Shown in pieces: positions 1 to 11,454 of a stretch of DNA of 64,000 bases (within the stretch, counting starts at the first letter, position 1; every line of letters starts with the position of its first letter). The notes beneath the pieces are model-generated. The model saw only the letters and a program-made list of their open reading frames with translations, ran no database searches and had not been told where the DNA came from. This DNA comes from Anniella stebbinsi (taxonomy: Eukaryota; Chordata; Lepidosauria; Squamata; Anniellidae): contig JARDYH010000003.1 of assembly GCA_029215795.1 (NCBI GenBank), forward strand, positions 170,822,382 to 170,886,381. The letters run 5' to 3'. Position numbers and translations under genes: made by a program.

Positions 1-676
1 TGCCATGCATTTGGGAAGAGGGAATAAACATAAGGATTCCAGAACTGAACAGGATGGAAAATCTAAATGAACTAGAAAAGACCAAAAGCTAACAAGAAAG
101 CCAGATGGTATAAAGCAAGGTCTGGAAAACCAAACCCACCTTCTTTAATTGGAAGCTGCATCCATTTCAAAGATATTCGTGGTGGGGAAGAATCCCAGAA
201 GAATTTACAAAACAAAGCATCAAGTTATTGAAAGTATTTGCTAGGTATAAGTAGAGGATTTTTCCCGACAAGAAAAGGGCTGCTCCTCCACCATTTATTC
301 ACTGGAAGGAAATGAGAAACAGGTGTGTATACGACATTAGGCTAGCAGAGAAAAGTACAAGAGATGATGTTGTTCTCATATCAGTTACATATGCTTAGTG
401 GCATAACTAGCACAATTAGCACAAGCAACACCTAACCTACTGAAGACACATGCAAGCACATGTGAAACAGCTTTTGCAATTGCTTGTGGAAATGGAATCA
501 AAGTATTGGATTTCACAGTTGCACAGGGATGAAAACAGGGTTTCCACAAGTGGCAGAAACTTTGCACTAGTGGAATGACAATATTGGAAACAACCTGCAG
601 GGAGCTACAGTATTAGCTTTCCTTTTCTTGGGACTTAAATGGTCCTATACATCTCATATCTAAATCAGGGTTACAT
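1..676. other. Unassigned AT-rich sequence
   Basis: No gene or recognisable repeat is visible. The short open frames have no family resemblance. Confidence 0.5.
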
Positions 677-1385
677 ATTTATTTTATTTATTTATTTATT
701 TATTTAAAACATTTCTTGGCCACCTTTCATGACAGAAGCCCTCCCAAGGCAGCTTACAGCAATAAAATACATAAGAGCAATTAAAATATTAAAAGTGATA
801 AACAAAATAAAATAGCAATAAAAACAATAATAAAAGCAGCAGTAACAGCAACATCAGCAGTCATATCAAGAGAAGGCTGTGGTAAAATAGTATATTTTCA
901 AGGCCTTCTTAAAAGCATGCAATGGGGGAGCATGGCAGACCTCCAATAGCAACTTGCTCCAAAGGGGTGGGGCCACTACAAAGAAGGCCCTCTCACATGT
1001 GATCACCTACCTCATGGATAGGCAAATGAGAAAGGCCGCTCTTTCTGATCTCAAAGTGTGGGCAGGCTGATATTGGTGAAGGCAGTCCTTCAAGTAACTT
1101 GGTCCCAAACCGTTTAAGACTTTAAAGTTCAAAATCAGCACTTTGATTGGGCTCAGAAACACACCAATAACCAGCGCAGCTGGTGCAGTATAGGCGTTAT
1201 GTGATCAAATCACCTTGCTCCCACCAATACTCTGGTGGCTACATTCTGCACCAGCTGAGGTTTCTTGACCATCTTCAAAGGCAGGCCCATTGTACAGTGC
1301 ATTATAGTAGTCCAGCCTGGCCCCAGTTGGCGTATCAGCCTAAGCTGGTAAAATGCACTTCTGGACACTGCAGCCATGAGGGCAT
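677..1385 (-). mobile_element. LINE 3' fragments (CR1/L2-like), minus strand
   Basis: Starts with a TTTA-repeat tail followed by a 3'-end-like block (CCACCTTTCATGACAG... CAAGGCAGCTTACAG) in reverse orientation. At 1210-1380 the minus strand encodes SAFYQLRLIRQLGPG and MVKKPQLVQNVATRVLVGAR, which match the C-terminal part of CR1 reverse-transcriptase ORF2. The open frame is short and broken. It is probably two joined or overlapping fragments. Confidence 0.7.
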
Positions 1386-2620
1386 CCTGAGTACATGAGT
1401 ACTCTCCTCCCACTTGCCATCTCTATAATACACCTGCCCCTTGCAATATTGAGGCCCTCCTGACATAATGATGAGCATTTTGCTAGTAAAACTATGCCAT
1501 AATTTTAGAAAATAAAAATAAATTGTACATTTGTTTTGACAATACCTCACTACTTTTTGGTATTTTTGAAAAAAAAATGTTGAACTAATCCCACTATACA
1601 TTAGTGGTTATGAAAAACGGGCCTTTTACAAAAGCACCAATTTTCAGAATTGGCCATCCAATGCTTATTTAGGAATACAACAACACATCACTAAAAAAAA
1701 AACCTTGGAGGACTTTGAAAAACTCAAGTAAATGTAAAGTGAAGTTGAAGATTGTAAGCCAACATAACTCAATCAACTTCTTTGGCAATAAATTTTCTTT
1801 AAAGCACTTTAACATAGCTGGACTGTAGGCTGGTGGTTTTTTTCCCAATATTTCCCAACATTTTAAATCAAATCTTAACTATTTTAGTAGGTCCTCTCCA
1901 TACAGGAAGTCTCCACAATTATGTTAAGAAAATCCTCTGAAACGTATCCAGTAAACAAACTAGAGATTGGAGACTGTTCAACACTGCCTAGTATTTCCTG
2001 TCTTTGCTGGAAATGATGCAAAGGGAGCCTTTCTTGTGGTATTTTGATATTTCTTTTCCTGGCCAATAATCGGAAGTGGGAGTTAAAAGTTTGATCCATT
2101 CTGTACCTCAACAGAAAATCCAGTTCAAGTTTTGGGGAAGATATTAGCTGCATACTCTTTCTTCCCAATGATTGTTGCTAGTATTTATTCCATATGTGTT
2201 CTTGCATCTGCTAGAACTGAAGTATTTACTCACTATTTTATTAAAGAATCTGTATTCATCAAGGGAAGTGTTATTTAATCCTGTGAAGTGGTACACTGAC
2301 AAAGCAACAATCGGTATGAGCAAAAATAGCCATTATGCCACAGGAGCTGCAGCATGAGTGGTCATGTTTCATGGCATTGTAAGTTCTAGGACAGTACATA
2401 AGCACAAGCCAAACATAAACTCAGCCACCATTATCAGATGCAATGAAGGATATCCTGCATAGCATATATGGATGCAGAAATGAACTAAATGGGGGAATGA
2501 CTATAACAGGGATGGGAATAGGAAGCCAGAAAGATTTGAGATTGATCCACAATAGTTCCAACTTACTCTGGGAACAGTGGGTCACATCCTACTATGTGAA
2601 ATGGCCAATCTCTATTTCCG
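1386..2620. other. Unassigned intergenic sequence
   Basis: AT-rich, with poly-A and poly-T runs near 1570 and 1690. No gene or confident repeat is seen. Confidence 0.45.
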
Positions 2621-2727
2621 CCTTCCCCAATCTGCCAGATATGTTTGACTGTGAGTCCCATCATCCTCAGCCAACACCATCTAGCAGTCTAAGGCAGCTC
2701 TGGAGGGTGCCATGCTGGAAAAGGCAG
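2621..2727. repeat. Short foldback MITE (CCAACCTGGTGCCCTCCAGA family), degraded
   Basis: The arms CCTTCCCCAATCTG and GGGTGCCATGCTGGAAAAGG flank CCCATCATCCTCAGCC. This matches the inverted-repeat element seen more fully at 3800-3936 and 14486-14608. Confidence 0.5.
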
Positions 2728-3035
2728 TTCTAGCTGGTAACAATTGTGCCATTAATTATGTGTTTGGGCAATGGCCAGAATGCATAATTTCTGAAGAAAT
2801 TGAATTTGTTTTCATTTTTATCCCTAACTATTCCAAATGATAAGGGTGGAAACAATACATCTGAAATAAGAAGATAGAATCTATGCAAAACTTAAAAATA
2901 AAACATCACCATTTCCTTTACCTTGAGATGTCAAGAACCATGTTTAAATGGAAAGCTGTTCAGTGACAGCCCTGGATAGAGGGAAGTCATATTTTTTTCA
3001 GAGTTTAAAAACGGATGCCTTGAACATTCCTTCCT

Positions 3036-3067
3036 TTTTTTTCTTTCTTTCTTTCTTTCTCTCACTC
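3036..3067. repeat. TTTC microsatellite
   Basis: Run of TTTC units preceded by poly-T. Confidence 0.85.
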
Positions 3068-3799
3068 GCTCTTCTTTTTAAAGCCATTGATCCTCAGATC
3101 TGGCAATGACAATGTTAAAATTAGGAAGGATAATTCGATCAATTAGAACCATATGGGAGTGGATTTACAACCACAGTGCCATATCTCAGGTTTAGTGTAT
3201 ACTTGAAGCATTGCTGTCAAGGGCTTCCTCACTTACACATCATCGCTAGAATATGAAGTCAACTCTAAAACAGTTCAAGAAGAAGATCCATGAGAGGTCA
3301 TCTTTTGAAGTCACTGGACCTGCTTGGGGATTACAAGGAAAAGAATTTGGACCCACTTTTCTGCAAAGAACTGAAACTTTGGTTGAGCATAATTGCACCG
3401 GGTTGCCGCCCTGTGGTTGCTAAAAAGAGGAAGAAAACAACCTGGCCTCAGTCTCTCTAACCATAAAAAGACACTTCTTGCCACTCAACAATAACATCAG
3501 CTAGAGGAAGATTTCCCCCTTTGTTTCCTTTTGTCATGTTCAGTGTAAATATTTATTTATTTTTGTAAGCCATGCAGAGGCTTTAGGATGAAGTGGATAT
3601 AAATGAACACTAACTAATTGTTTGGTAATGCTTTGACAGGTTCAACTGGTTGGAGCATCATTAGTAGAATTGTTACATCCATTCCGATCTAGGCTTCCAT
3701 GTGTGTGAGTAAACAAAACCTGTCTTTGGCAGATGGCCTTTGCAACCAGCATAACTTTTGTTCAGGTGAGAGAGGGAGGTGCAGCCTCAGAACCCACCC

Positions 3800-3936
3800 T
3801 ATAACACAGCCTTTCCCAACTGGGTGATCTCCAGATGTATTGGTCTACCACTCCCATCATTCCTAGACAGCATGGTTATTGTGTTGATGAGAGTTGTAGA
3901 CTGGAGGACACCAGGTTGGGGAAAGCTGTGTTATAG
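3800..3936. repeat. Foldback MITE, about 137 bp
   Basis: Near-palindromic. The left arm begins TATAACACAGCCTTTCCCAA and the right arm ends with its complement, TTGGGGAAAGCTGTGTTATA. The arms also carry the CTCCAGATGT and CTCCCATCAT blocks shared with other copies in this window. Confidence 0.7.
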
Positions 3937-4237
3937 CAAATCAATGATGATGAAGCATTTTTGAGTGAAGATGATTATATTCTTCTGAAGAAGTGTCCAT
4001 CAAAATGTGTAAAGGGGGATGTGGGTTTTTGATATCTAGGTGCATACCACCCCAAACACAATCACACACAATACCATTGCCAGCTACAACATAGTGTTCC
4101 TGTGCTTGTAACGTTTGTGTCAGAAATGGAAATTCAGCAGGTGAAGCTTAATTATCCCAACATGGGCAAAGCTTTAACTGTTAAGCTTCTGTATGTCACA
4201 TAGCTGTACATGAGCCATGCCTAAGAAATACTTATAA

Positions 4238-4429
4238 GCTGGTTCAGAAGCTGCAGCAAAATGTGGCAGCCAGATTGATTATGGGGACTAGAAGGTCTGA
4301 AAATTTAAAACCAACCCTAGCTGCCTAATGCTTTCTGAGCTTGATTCAAGGTACTAGGTTTAACTTATAAAGCCCGACATGGGACCACAATACCCTCAGC
4401 ATCTAAGGTCCTCCTCTGGGTGCCTTCTC
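4238..4429 (+). mobile_element. CR1 LINE 3' fragment, left part
   Basis: The plus strand reads LVQKLQQNVAARL followed by GTRRSE, the conserved CR1 ORF2 C-terminal segment, and continues to CCTCCTCTGGGTGCC. The element is interrupted at 4429 and resumes at 6363. Confidence 0.8.
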
Positions 4430-6362
4430 TTTTTTGATTAAAGATTTTTATTCTATTTCAACATTAAAAAACATAGAAACAAAACTTACAAAACATACAA
4501 CAATTAAAGGACCCCCTACCTTTACCACAACCATTTTATAAATTCTTTTAGAGTGAAAGTACAAAAAAGACAAAAACCATCCTCCCCTTTTAACACAACT
4601 AAATATTAACATTCTTATTACCCTAATATTAGAAGTTACTAAAACAGACCTCAAGTAAAAATAAACCCCCTTATTCTTCTCTTATAAAATATTTTCATTC
4701 ACCATAAGAAAACCCTCTTCTCTTCTCTTACTTAATTATAAAATTAACCAAACCTTTCTCCCCTTTATTTCTCCCTTATTACAACATAAAACTTCACATA
4801 ATTTTCCATCTGCTTCAAATATTTCCATATTTCATTATTTTCTCTTATAATTTTTTAAAACTTGTCCCAAATCTTTCTCCCTTTCATTTCTCTCTTATAA
4901 CAACATCACAGCGATTTTAAACTTATAACCTCCACACAGTTTTCAATCTAAGCCTGAAATTATTTCAAACCTTTTATACAAATGCACAATCCTTATTGCT
5001 TCATTATTTAACTTGCCAAGTTACTATTTCCCTTTCCAATTCCAACCATCTCCTGTTAATTCTTAAACAATTGTATTCCCTTTAACTCCCAACAGCTTTA
5101 AATCTATTCTTATTCATATTATATATCTTTTATCCCTCTAATAAAAAAAGAAAAACAACACGCCCAACAAGAGTCCAGAAAAATTCCACTTGTTCTTGCA
5201 GATCACATCTTGATACTAATCCCTCTCATTGCCAGACTTTCCAAAGTCTCCCCTGTAAATTCCACCTTCTCCGTAACTATTCCAAACAGTCCCCTGCATC
5301 TTCCAGATCTCAGCTCCAGTCTTTTAATGTTGATGTTGATCCGTCTCAAAAAAAAACCATTGCCAGTCTCTTCAAGATCTCTCCTGCAAATTCCACCTTC
5401 TCCATAACAGATCCCAGCAAAACTCTGCCTCTCATTCCAGTCTTTTGATATCAATCCGTCTCTTCCACCATTCTCCGTCATAGCTCCAAGTACAACTCTG
5501 CGTCTAAAAATGGCCACGTTTTCCCTTTGTTTTCCACCATGTTTATCCTTCTCTTTCCCCCTCTGTCCTCCATTTTAACACGCAGTTTTTAAAAGCACTT
5601 TTTCCTTAATTATTCTCTCACAACAGTCAATTTTCTTCTAAAAATCCTCATTCCATAAATGTTTCTCTCAAACAACAAACGACCCATAGCTGTACTTTTC
5701 TTTAAAGAAGATAAATCAACTCACCAGCTGGATGATGTGTAAAAAAAACCATTCCTTTATCTCTACAAACTTGATATTATCCAATTAATCACTGCAGCAG
5801 TAACTCTTCACTCCCAATGTTTTTCTCCATTGAAAAAATAAAAATTAATCAATCTTGTAGTTAATTCTGGAGAGACTTTCATACGCTAGCAAATCATCTT
5901 CCCCCTTGCCTTTAAATTCACTCTCTCTTTTTTTTTTTCCTTTTCCTCTTGTTCTTCCTCCGGATAAAGATTATTTGAAATAACTCTCCCACTACATACT
6001 GGGAGACGATGATTAATTATCTGCCAGCCAGTTGTTAACCCTCACTTCGCTGCACCAAAGGCACCCCATCCATCCGTCTTGATGTTAACATTCTCGGGGA
6101 CTGAAGACAGAATGACCTTCCATTCTGGATCAGCATCTGAGCAGTGTCAGCCACAATCCCACTCCCATGTTGAAAATCCGATGAAACGACTTCATTACCC
6201 CATGGGATGAGTTTACAGGACCTTTGTGGCATGCTCTTCGCATTCCCCTTTTCTGGGGAATATTAAGCTCCATCTGGGAAGCTCCCAGAGAGCTACCGCC
6301 ATCCAGTCACAGCAGAGTTCAAAACTCTGCTGGCGCGGTCGTCCATGTCTTCACCAGAAGTC
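4430..6362 (-). mobile_element. Retroposed non-LTR insert, 1.9 kb, inside a CR1
   Basis: The insert splits a CR1 and is flanked by a 17-bp direct duplication (CCTCTGGGTGCCTTCTC at 4413-4429 and 6363-6379). This is the hallmark of target-primed retroposition. The T-rich left end with a reversed AATAAAAATC motif indicates that the 3' end is on the left, so the element lies on the minus strand. An internal repeat around 5190-5520 encodes similar short peptides twice. No reverse-transcriptase domain is visible, so it is a non-autonomous or internally deleted LINE-like element, perhaps L1-related. The exact family is not recognised. Confidence 0.75.
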
Positions 6363-6725
6363 CCTCTGGGTGCCTTCTCCAAGGGAGGCTCGGAAGGCAG
6401 CAACAAAGGAGAAGGCCTTCTCAGTGGTGGCCCCCCATCTGTGGAATGATCTATACAACAAGGCCTGCCTAGCACCAACATTGTTATCTTTTTGGTGCCA
6501 TATTAAGACCTACCTCTATTTTTAGGCTTTTGGTAGCTTATGATAAGATTTTAAGCAGACCCTATGGTAAGATTGTCTGCTCGAAGTTATTTTAGATATA
6601 TGTTGTTTGTGTGTTTTATTGAATAGCTTTTAAATTTTGTATACTGTATTTTAATGTTTTTAATCATTGTAAACCATCCAGAGAGCCTTGGTTATGGGGG
6701 CATAGAAATGCAATCAATCAATAAA
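6363..6725 (+). mobile_element. CR1 LINE 3' fragment, right part
   Basis: Continues the fragment ending at 4429. It encodes ATKEKAFSVVAPHLWNDL, the last conserved part of CR1 ORF2, then a 3' UTR with CCAGAGAGCCTTGGTTATGG and a short terminal repeat ending in CAATCAATCAATAAA. Confidence 0.85.
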
Positions 6726-7944
6726 CCTAGCCCTAACACAACCACATGCAAGAGGTACAGGCTGTGCCCATTTAGGCTGGAGGCTCATGATATGCCTCTT
6801 TGTGTGCATTACTGTTGCTCAGGAGGATACAGGCAAGTTACAGAATACAACAATCCTACCTAGAGCTAGAGCTAAACCTGGTTTTAATATTGCATTTGAC
6901 CTCTCCTAATAATATGAGGGAGGGATTATGAGTATTCGACAATGCTGCTGTATTTCTGCTCCCAATTAAGTGGGTGGGGAAAAAACTTATTTTAACGGAT
7001 AAAGCGTCATCTCAGAGTTTGTCAGGCCCAAAAAGAAGTTCTCAGCCTCCTAGGTTCAATTCATCATTAGCTTAAAGCTACTTGTGCTGCCTTCCTTTTC
7101 ACATCAAGCAATTGAGCTGGAGGCTGGTAACTTCTCATTTCCTCTTGTGTATGGAGAACTCTGTAATTTATAGGGCTGCACAGATGCTAAAGTATATGGA
7201 TCACCATTCGGTTACACATAACTTGCGCTGCCTGTGGAAAATAAAAAGATAAGTGCAATCCATATTGCGCCAGCATCACAGCATGATGAATTTGCAGCCT
7301 TTTTTCCCCCAGGTTATGCATCATCTTTGTGGAATTTATGTTGCTATTGCAATAATGTCTGGTGGTGTACACCATGAATAACTTTGTGCTAATTACATTT
7401 GGATTCCGGAGCTGGGACTGTTTATGAAGACAATGTTATGGCACCCTTGATTACAACACTAAAACAGATACCTTAAGTGCAGGGTCTGGTGAATGCTAGT
7501 AAAAATCAAACTGAAGCATTAGAGTAAAAACAAGGCTAAGCTATCACACCAAAATGCATTCATAAAACGTTCTCATCTGCCTTCTCCACAACCCCTTTCA
7601 AGCAACATATTCTAAATCTGGTAGCAATAAAAGTTGTTGTTTTTAAAATCAATTGAGCTAAAAAGCAATGTAAAAACAAAGCTGTTATAGATATAAGCAC
7701 AAAACCAGTAGAAAGAAATTGAGAGTCAACACCCTCAGCATAATAGGTTGGATCCAGGTTTAGGTGTGTGCAAGTGAGCTGGTGGAATCAGGCTTCCTCC
7801 TGCCCCTGCCCCCACCATGGCAGCTCTCCAGCCTCCTGAAACTGCTGCCCAAAGGGTCAGGGGACACAGATGGAGTGTGCTATGGTGCGGAGCAGGGAGG
7901 GGGGTCCCTGAAAGTCAGACAGATCTGCCTTCTGTGGCTGGAGG
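6726..7944. other. Unassigned intergenic sequence
   Basis: No gene or confident repeat is seen. Confidence 0.45.
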
Positions 7945-7947
7945 CAT

Positions 7948-7986
<39 letters not shown>

Positions 7987-8130
7987 TTACATTTATGTCC
8001 CACCTTTTCTTCCATTGTGAACACAAAATGGCTACATGTGGTTCCCAGGTGGTCTCTCTTCCGAGCACTGACCAGAGCCAGACCTGCTTAGCTTCAGCAA
8101 GGTGGCTGCCTCACGTGCTTTCAGACCATG
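7945..8130 (-). mobile_element. 5S rRNA-derived SINE, minus strand
   Basis: The minus strand at 8130-8049 reads TGAAGCTAAGCAGG, then TGGTCAGTGCTCGG and AGAGACC. This follows the 3' half of 5S rRNA (GAAGCTAAGCAGGGTC... TGGTTAGTACTTGGATGGGAGACC). It is followed by a tail ending in a long AAAT repeat (plus-strand TTTA, 7947-7987). 5S-derived SINEs are known from lizards. The Pol III internal promoter half is not obvious, so the 5' end is probably truncated. Confidence 0.75.
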
Positions 8131-9427
8131 TTGATGGAAAGCAGATCCCAGATCCAACCCCATGGTTTTTACCAGATTAGCAACAAGGAAGTCAATAAAA
8201 TGGAGGCTCAGTTCATGCAGTTCATGGGACGTACTTGACCATGATCCAGTCCCACATGAGACCAGCATTGCTAGTGTGGGACTAAGTTATGTCACTTCCC
8301 TGACCCATTTGATTCCTCTGGACAGATATTACCAGAACAGTGTTGGACAGAACCCTTCCCACTCCCCAGCTATGCAAAGTACTGATGGACAAGCCCTTGT
8401 AGCCATAATGAAGCTACTCCTGCTTGAAGTAAATAAATACCACATTGACTGTTTAAAAACAAAAAACCTGAAGAAACATTTAGGCAGATAAATATGCCAG
8501 GCACCTAAATTATTATCATTATTATTTTAAAGTCAAAAGCATTCCAAGAGCATGGGAGAAGGGCAAAATTATGGGCTATATTTAGAGCTAGACTTGAGTG
8601 TTAGCTGAAGGGTAAATGGGGGGAGAGCAGAAAAAAACATCACTGGGACCTGTAAGGTAGTACATTTGTAATACATACACACCAGTAGAACTCTCTTGAG
8701 CTGGAGCTGTGCTAACATGAAAGAAAAGAGTCAATAGGCATTACTAAGAACCCCCATAAAAAGCAAAATAACATTCTGCTTTGTACATCTGTTAAAGGTT
8801 TTATGATAAATAAACATGAGCAAGCCACCCAAATAAGCAACAAAAACAGATACCTGTTTTTGCTGAAGCTTCAGGAAATTAATCACTTTTAGCATGCGTG
8901 CATCTATCCCTTCCCCCCACCCAAACACCACTCACATTCTTGACTATGATGTGTTTGGAATTCCAGTTTCTGACTGAATGCTTCGGACCCAGGAAGAGTG
9001 CTGCATATTCTATTTGAAACGCAAACCATACTGCAATGTGTTCTGGCTCAAGTATTGCCTGCAATTAAACCAACTGGCAACAGTTTAAGCAAAATTTTAC
9101 CTTATATGAAAGCAACATGACAGGCTAGGAATTAATTCACAAACAAAGTGCTGCATTATGTGTAATGGGGGAACTCAATAAAAATAGAACTTGAGGTCTG
9201 CCAACCAGAACATCTTGTGATAAATCACAATGCCTTTGAAGACATCCTTTGTGGCCAATAAGCACAAAGGTCATCCCTTCATCTTGAGTTAACATATAAA
9301 GCTGAAGTGAAAGTTTAAGAATACTGCTGCCTCAAAATGGCACAAAATACTGAGGTGCACAAAATGAACCACAGCTTCTTTCCTCTTAGCAGAAGGCTGT
9401 GTAGGCATGAGCCTACCCAAACACTAT
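8131..9427. other. Unassigned intergenic sequence
   Basis: No gene or confident repeat is seen. The short open frames lack similarity that I can name. Confidence 0.45.
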
Positions 9428-9825
9428 GTTCAACATCTAAGGCCCTCCTCTGAGTGCCTACTCTGAGGGAAGCTCGGAGGTCGGCAACAAGGGAGAGGGC
9501 CTTCTCTGTGGTAGCTCCCCAATTGTGGAACGATCTCCCCGATGAGGCCTGCCTGGCGCCAACATTGTTATCTTTTCGGAGCCAGGTCAAGACTTTCCTC
9601 TTCTCTCAGACATTTGGCAATATCTGAGGAGCCTGGGTTTGTTTTTGTGTTTGTAGCTTTTTGGGTTGTTGCAGTGGTTTTAAATGTATGTGTGTATTGT
9701 TTGTACGTTGTGTGTTTTTGCTGTATTAATTTTTTTAATGTTGTTTTTAATTGTTTTAATCCTATGTAAATCGCCCAGAGAGCTTCGGCTATGGGGTGGT
9801 ATACAAATGTAATAAATAAATAAAT
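9428..9825 (+). mobile_element. CR1 LINE 3' end
   Basis: Encodes REARRSATRERAFSVV and PQLWNDLPDEACLAPTLLSF, the CR1 ORF2 C-terminus. The 3' UTR has CGCCCAGAGAGCTTCGGCTA and an AATA repeat tail. It is 5'-truncated, as is usual for CR1. Confidence 0.9.
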
Positions 9826-9878
9826 TCATTCACTCAACCACCAAAAAAATACAGCCCTCATGTAGACTTATAATTAAA

Positions 9879-9990
9879 GCTAGTGTAACACAGTGGATGA
9901 GACTGAGCTGTAAACTAGGACGTCCTTGGTTCGAATCTCACCTCTGCTATGACGTCACTAGTAACCTTATGCAACCAATATATGTATAGG
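9879..9990 (+). mobile_element. tRNA-derived SINE fragment
   Basis: GCTAGTGTAACACAGTGGAT resembles a box A region. GGTTCGAATCTC is a box B-like sequence about 50 bases downstream, followed by ATGACGTCACTAGTAACCTT in place of the usual tail. Boxes and spacing fit tRNA-derived SINEs. No intact tRNA fold is claimed. Confidence 0.65.
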
Positions 9991-10113
9991 ATTTCACCAT
10001 AAGTACATTTTAGGATTCACCTTACAGAGAATTTTCCTTTAAAACTGAGTGGCTGGTGATCCTTTGATTTGTTGCTTTGCTTCATTAGCTTGCTTGAGGT
10101 GTCTACTGGGCAT

Positions 10114-11036
10114 TAGGGGTGCGCAGAACGGGTCTTCTCCACCCTGAATTTTTTTTGTGGGGGAGCTCTGTTGAGGTAATTCTCTGCCCCGATTTCCAGA
10201 GCAGGTCTCTTTCTCTGCTCCGTCAGATAGTTTGGTGAAAAACCGCTCCGTTTTGGGGTCACCACTACGTTATTGTCAATGGGAATTAACAGAAATGCTT
10301 ACAGCTCCCTCTGTTTTAAAGATACACACATGAAAATTGGCAATGTGACAGCTTTTAAAGAGAACTTTAGGCATGCCAAGTTTGGAGCAGATTCCTGCAT
10401 GCAGTGCTTTATAGAATTTTTTTTAAGTCCAAACTCTAATGCCCTCTCAGGCACCTCTCATGACTTGATCTGTATGGCAAGGGAGAGATAAATGAAGCAG
10501 CGGGATAAAAGCACTTAGCACAATAATAAGTAAATATAAATTAATAAATGCCACAACAGTAGCACACAGCTTGCCCATCCTCAGAGAGGACAGGAGGCTT
10601 GCAGGATGAGGAGGAGGAGGCACCCCGCCCCACCACACACATACTGTTGGTTGGGAACATTGGAGTGAGTTGAGTCAAGGTAACTAAAGCTGCCTCGAAG
10701 GAGGAGGAGGAGGACGACGATGATGACAAGGAACATCCCCCTGCACTGGAAGCCCAGCCAGCCAATAGGAGCAATAGTTTAACTGAAATAAAGAGCCTGT
10801 CTGACTCAGGTGTATAGAAGCTTACTTACTCACGATGCCAGCCCAGCAGCCCATTCAACTTTGGCTGACTTCTGTGAGTCCAAGCAAAAACGAACAACCA
10901 ACCAGCCCTGCACTCCCTCTCTCCTCATGGCCAGAACCAGCAGCAGCAGCAGCAGTGTTTTCCACGCCTCATGATGGAATGTTGCCAAAGTGTGCTATAT
11001 TAATTGTGTACTGCTTGTGTGCACTGCACAACCCTA
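10114..11036. mobile_element. hAT-like non-autonomous element (uncertain ends)
   Basis: The left end TAGGGGTGCGCAGAAC and the reverse complement of the right end (TAGGGTTGTGCAGTGCAC) form a plausible terminal inverted repeat. The interior holds a GAG/GAC-repeat stretch (10605-10720) and an AGC repeat (10937-10955). The flanking 8-mers do not match, so the right boundary or the pairing may be wrong. Confidence 0.5.
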
Positions 11037-11065
11037 AAACACACAAACATACAATTACAAGAAGA

Positions 11066-11454
11066 CACTTTTAAATTTGAAGTCAAGTGCTGCTGGGAAG
11101 GCTCAACTTTGAGGAAGGAGAGCTACAGTACATCAACCCACTGAGGGGAAATACATACACATATGTAAAATATACTGGGACAGAACAATTCATACGGACA
11201 AGACAATACCTTGCAACCGACCAGACATAATGGTCATAGACAAAAAAGAAAAAACATGCATACCTCATCAACATAGCAATACTGAATGACAAAAATGTTG
11301 TTGAAAAGGAAGAAGAAAAGAGAGAAAAATATGCACCACTGGCCATGGAAGTCAAAGAACTATGGCAACAGGAAAAGGTCACAATTATTCCATTAGTCAC
11401 ATCAGTCACAGGCATCACATCAAAAAACTATACAGAAAATTTCCAGAAATTGGA
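11066..11454 (+). mobile_element. R4/Dong-type LINE, C-terminal endonuclease fragment (left part)
   Basis: The plus strand encodes NRPDIMVIDKKEKTC and, after a one-base frameshift near 11265, LINIAILND, EKREKYAPLAMEVKEL and VTIIPLVTSVTGI. The PD...D...K pattern and the following EKYAPLAxEVKxLW block match the restriction-enzyme-like endonuclease end of R4/Dong-clade LINEs. Translation is cut at the LTR starting at 11455. The frameshift makes the fragment non-functional. Confidence 0.75.

Noticed and set aside
9879..9990. Functional tRNA gene
   Set aside because: Box-like motifs are present, but no acceptor-stem pairing or terminator is evident; it fits a SINE remnant.
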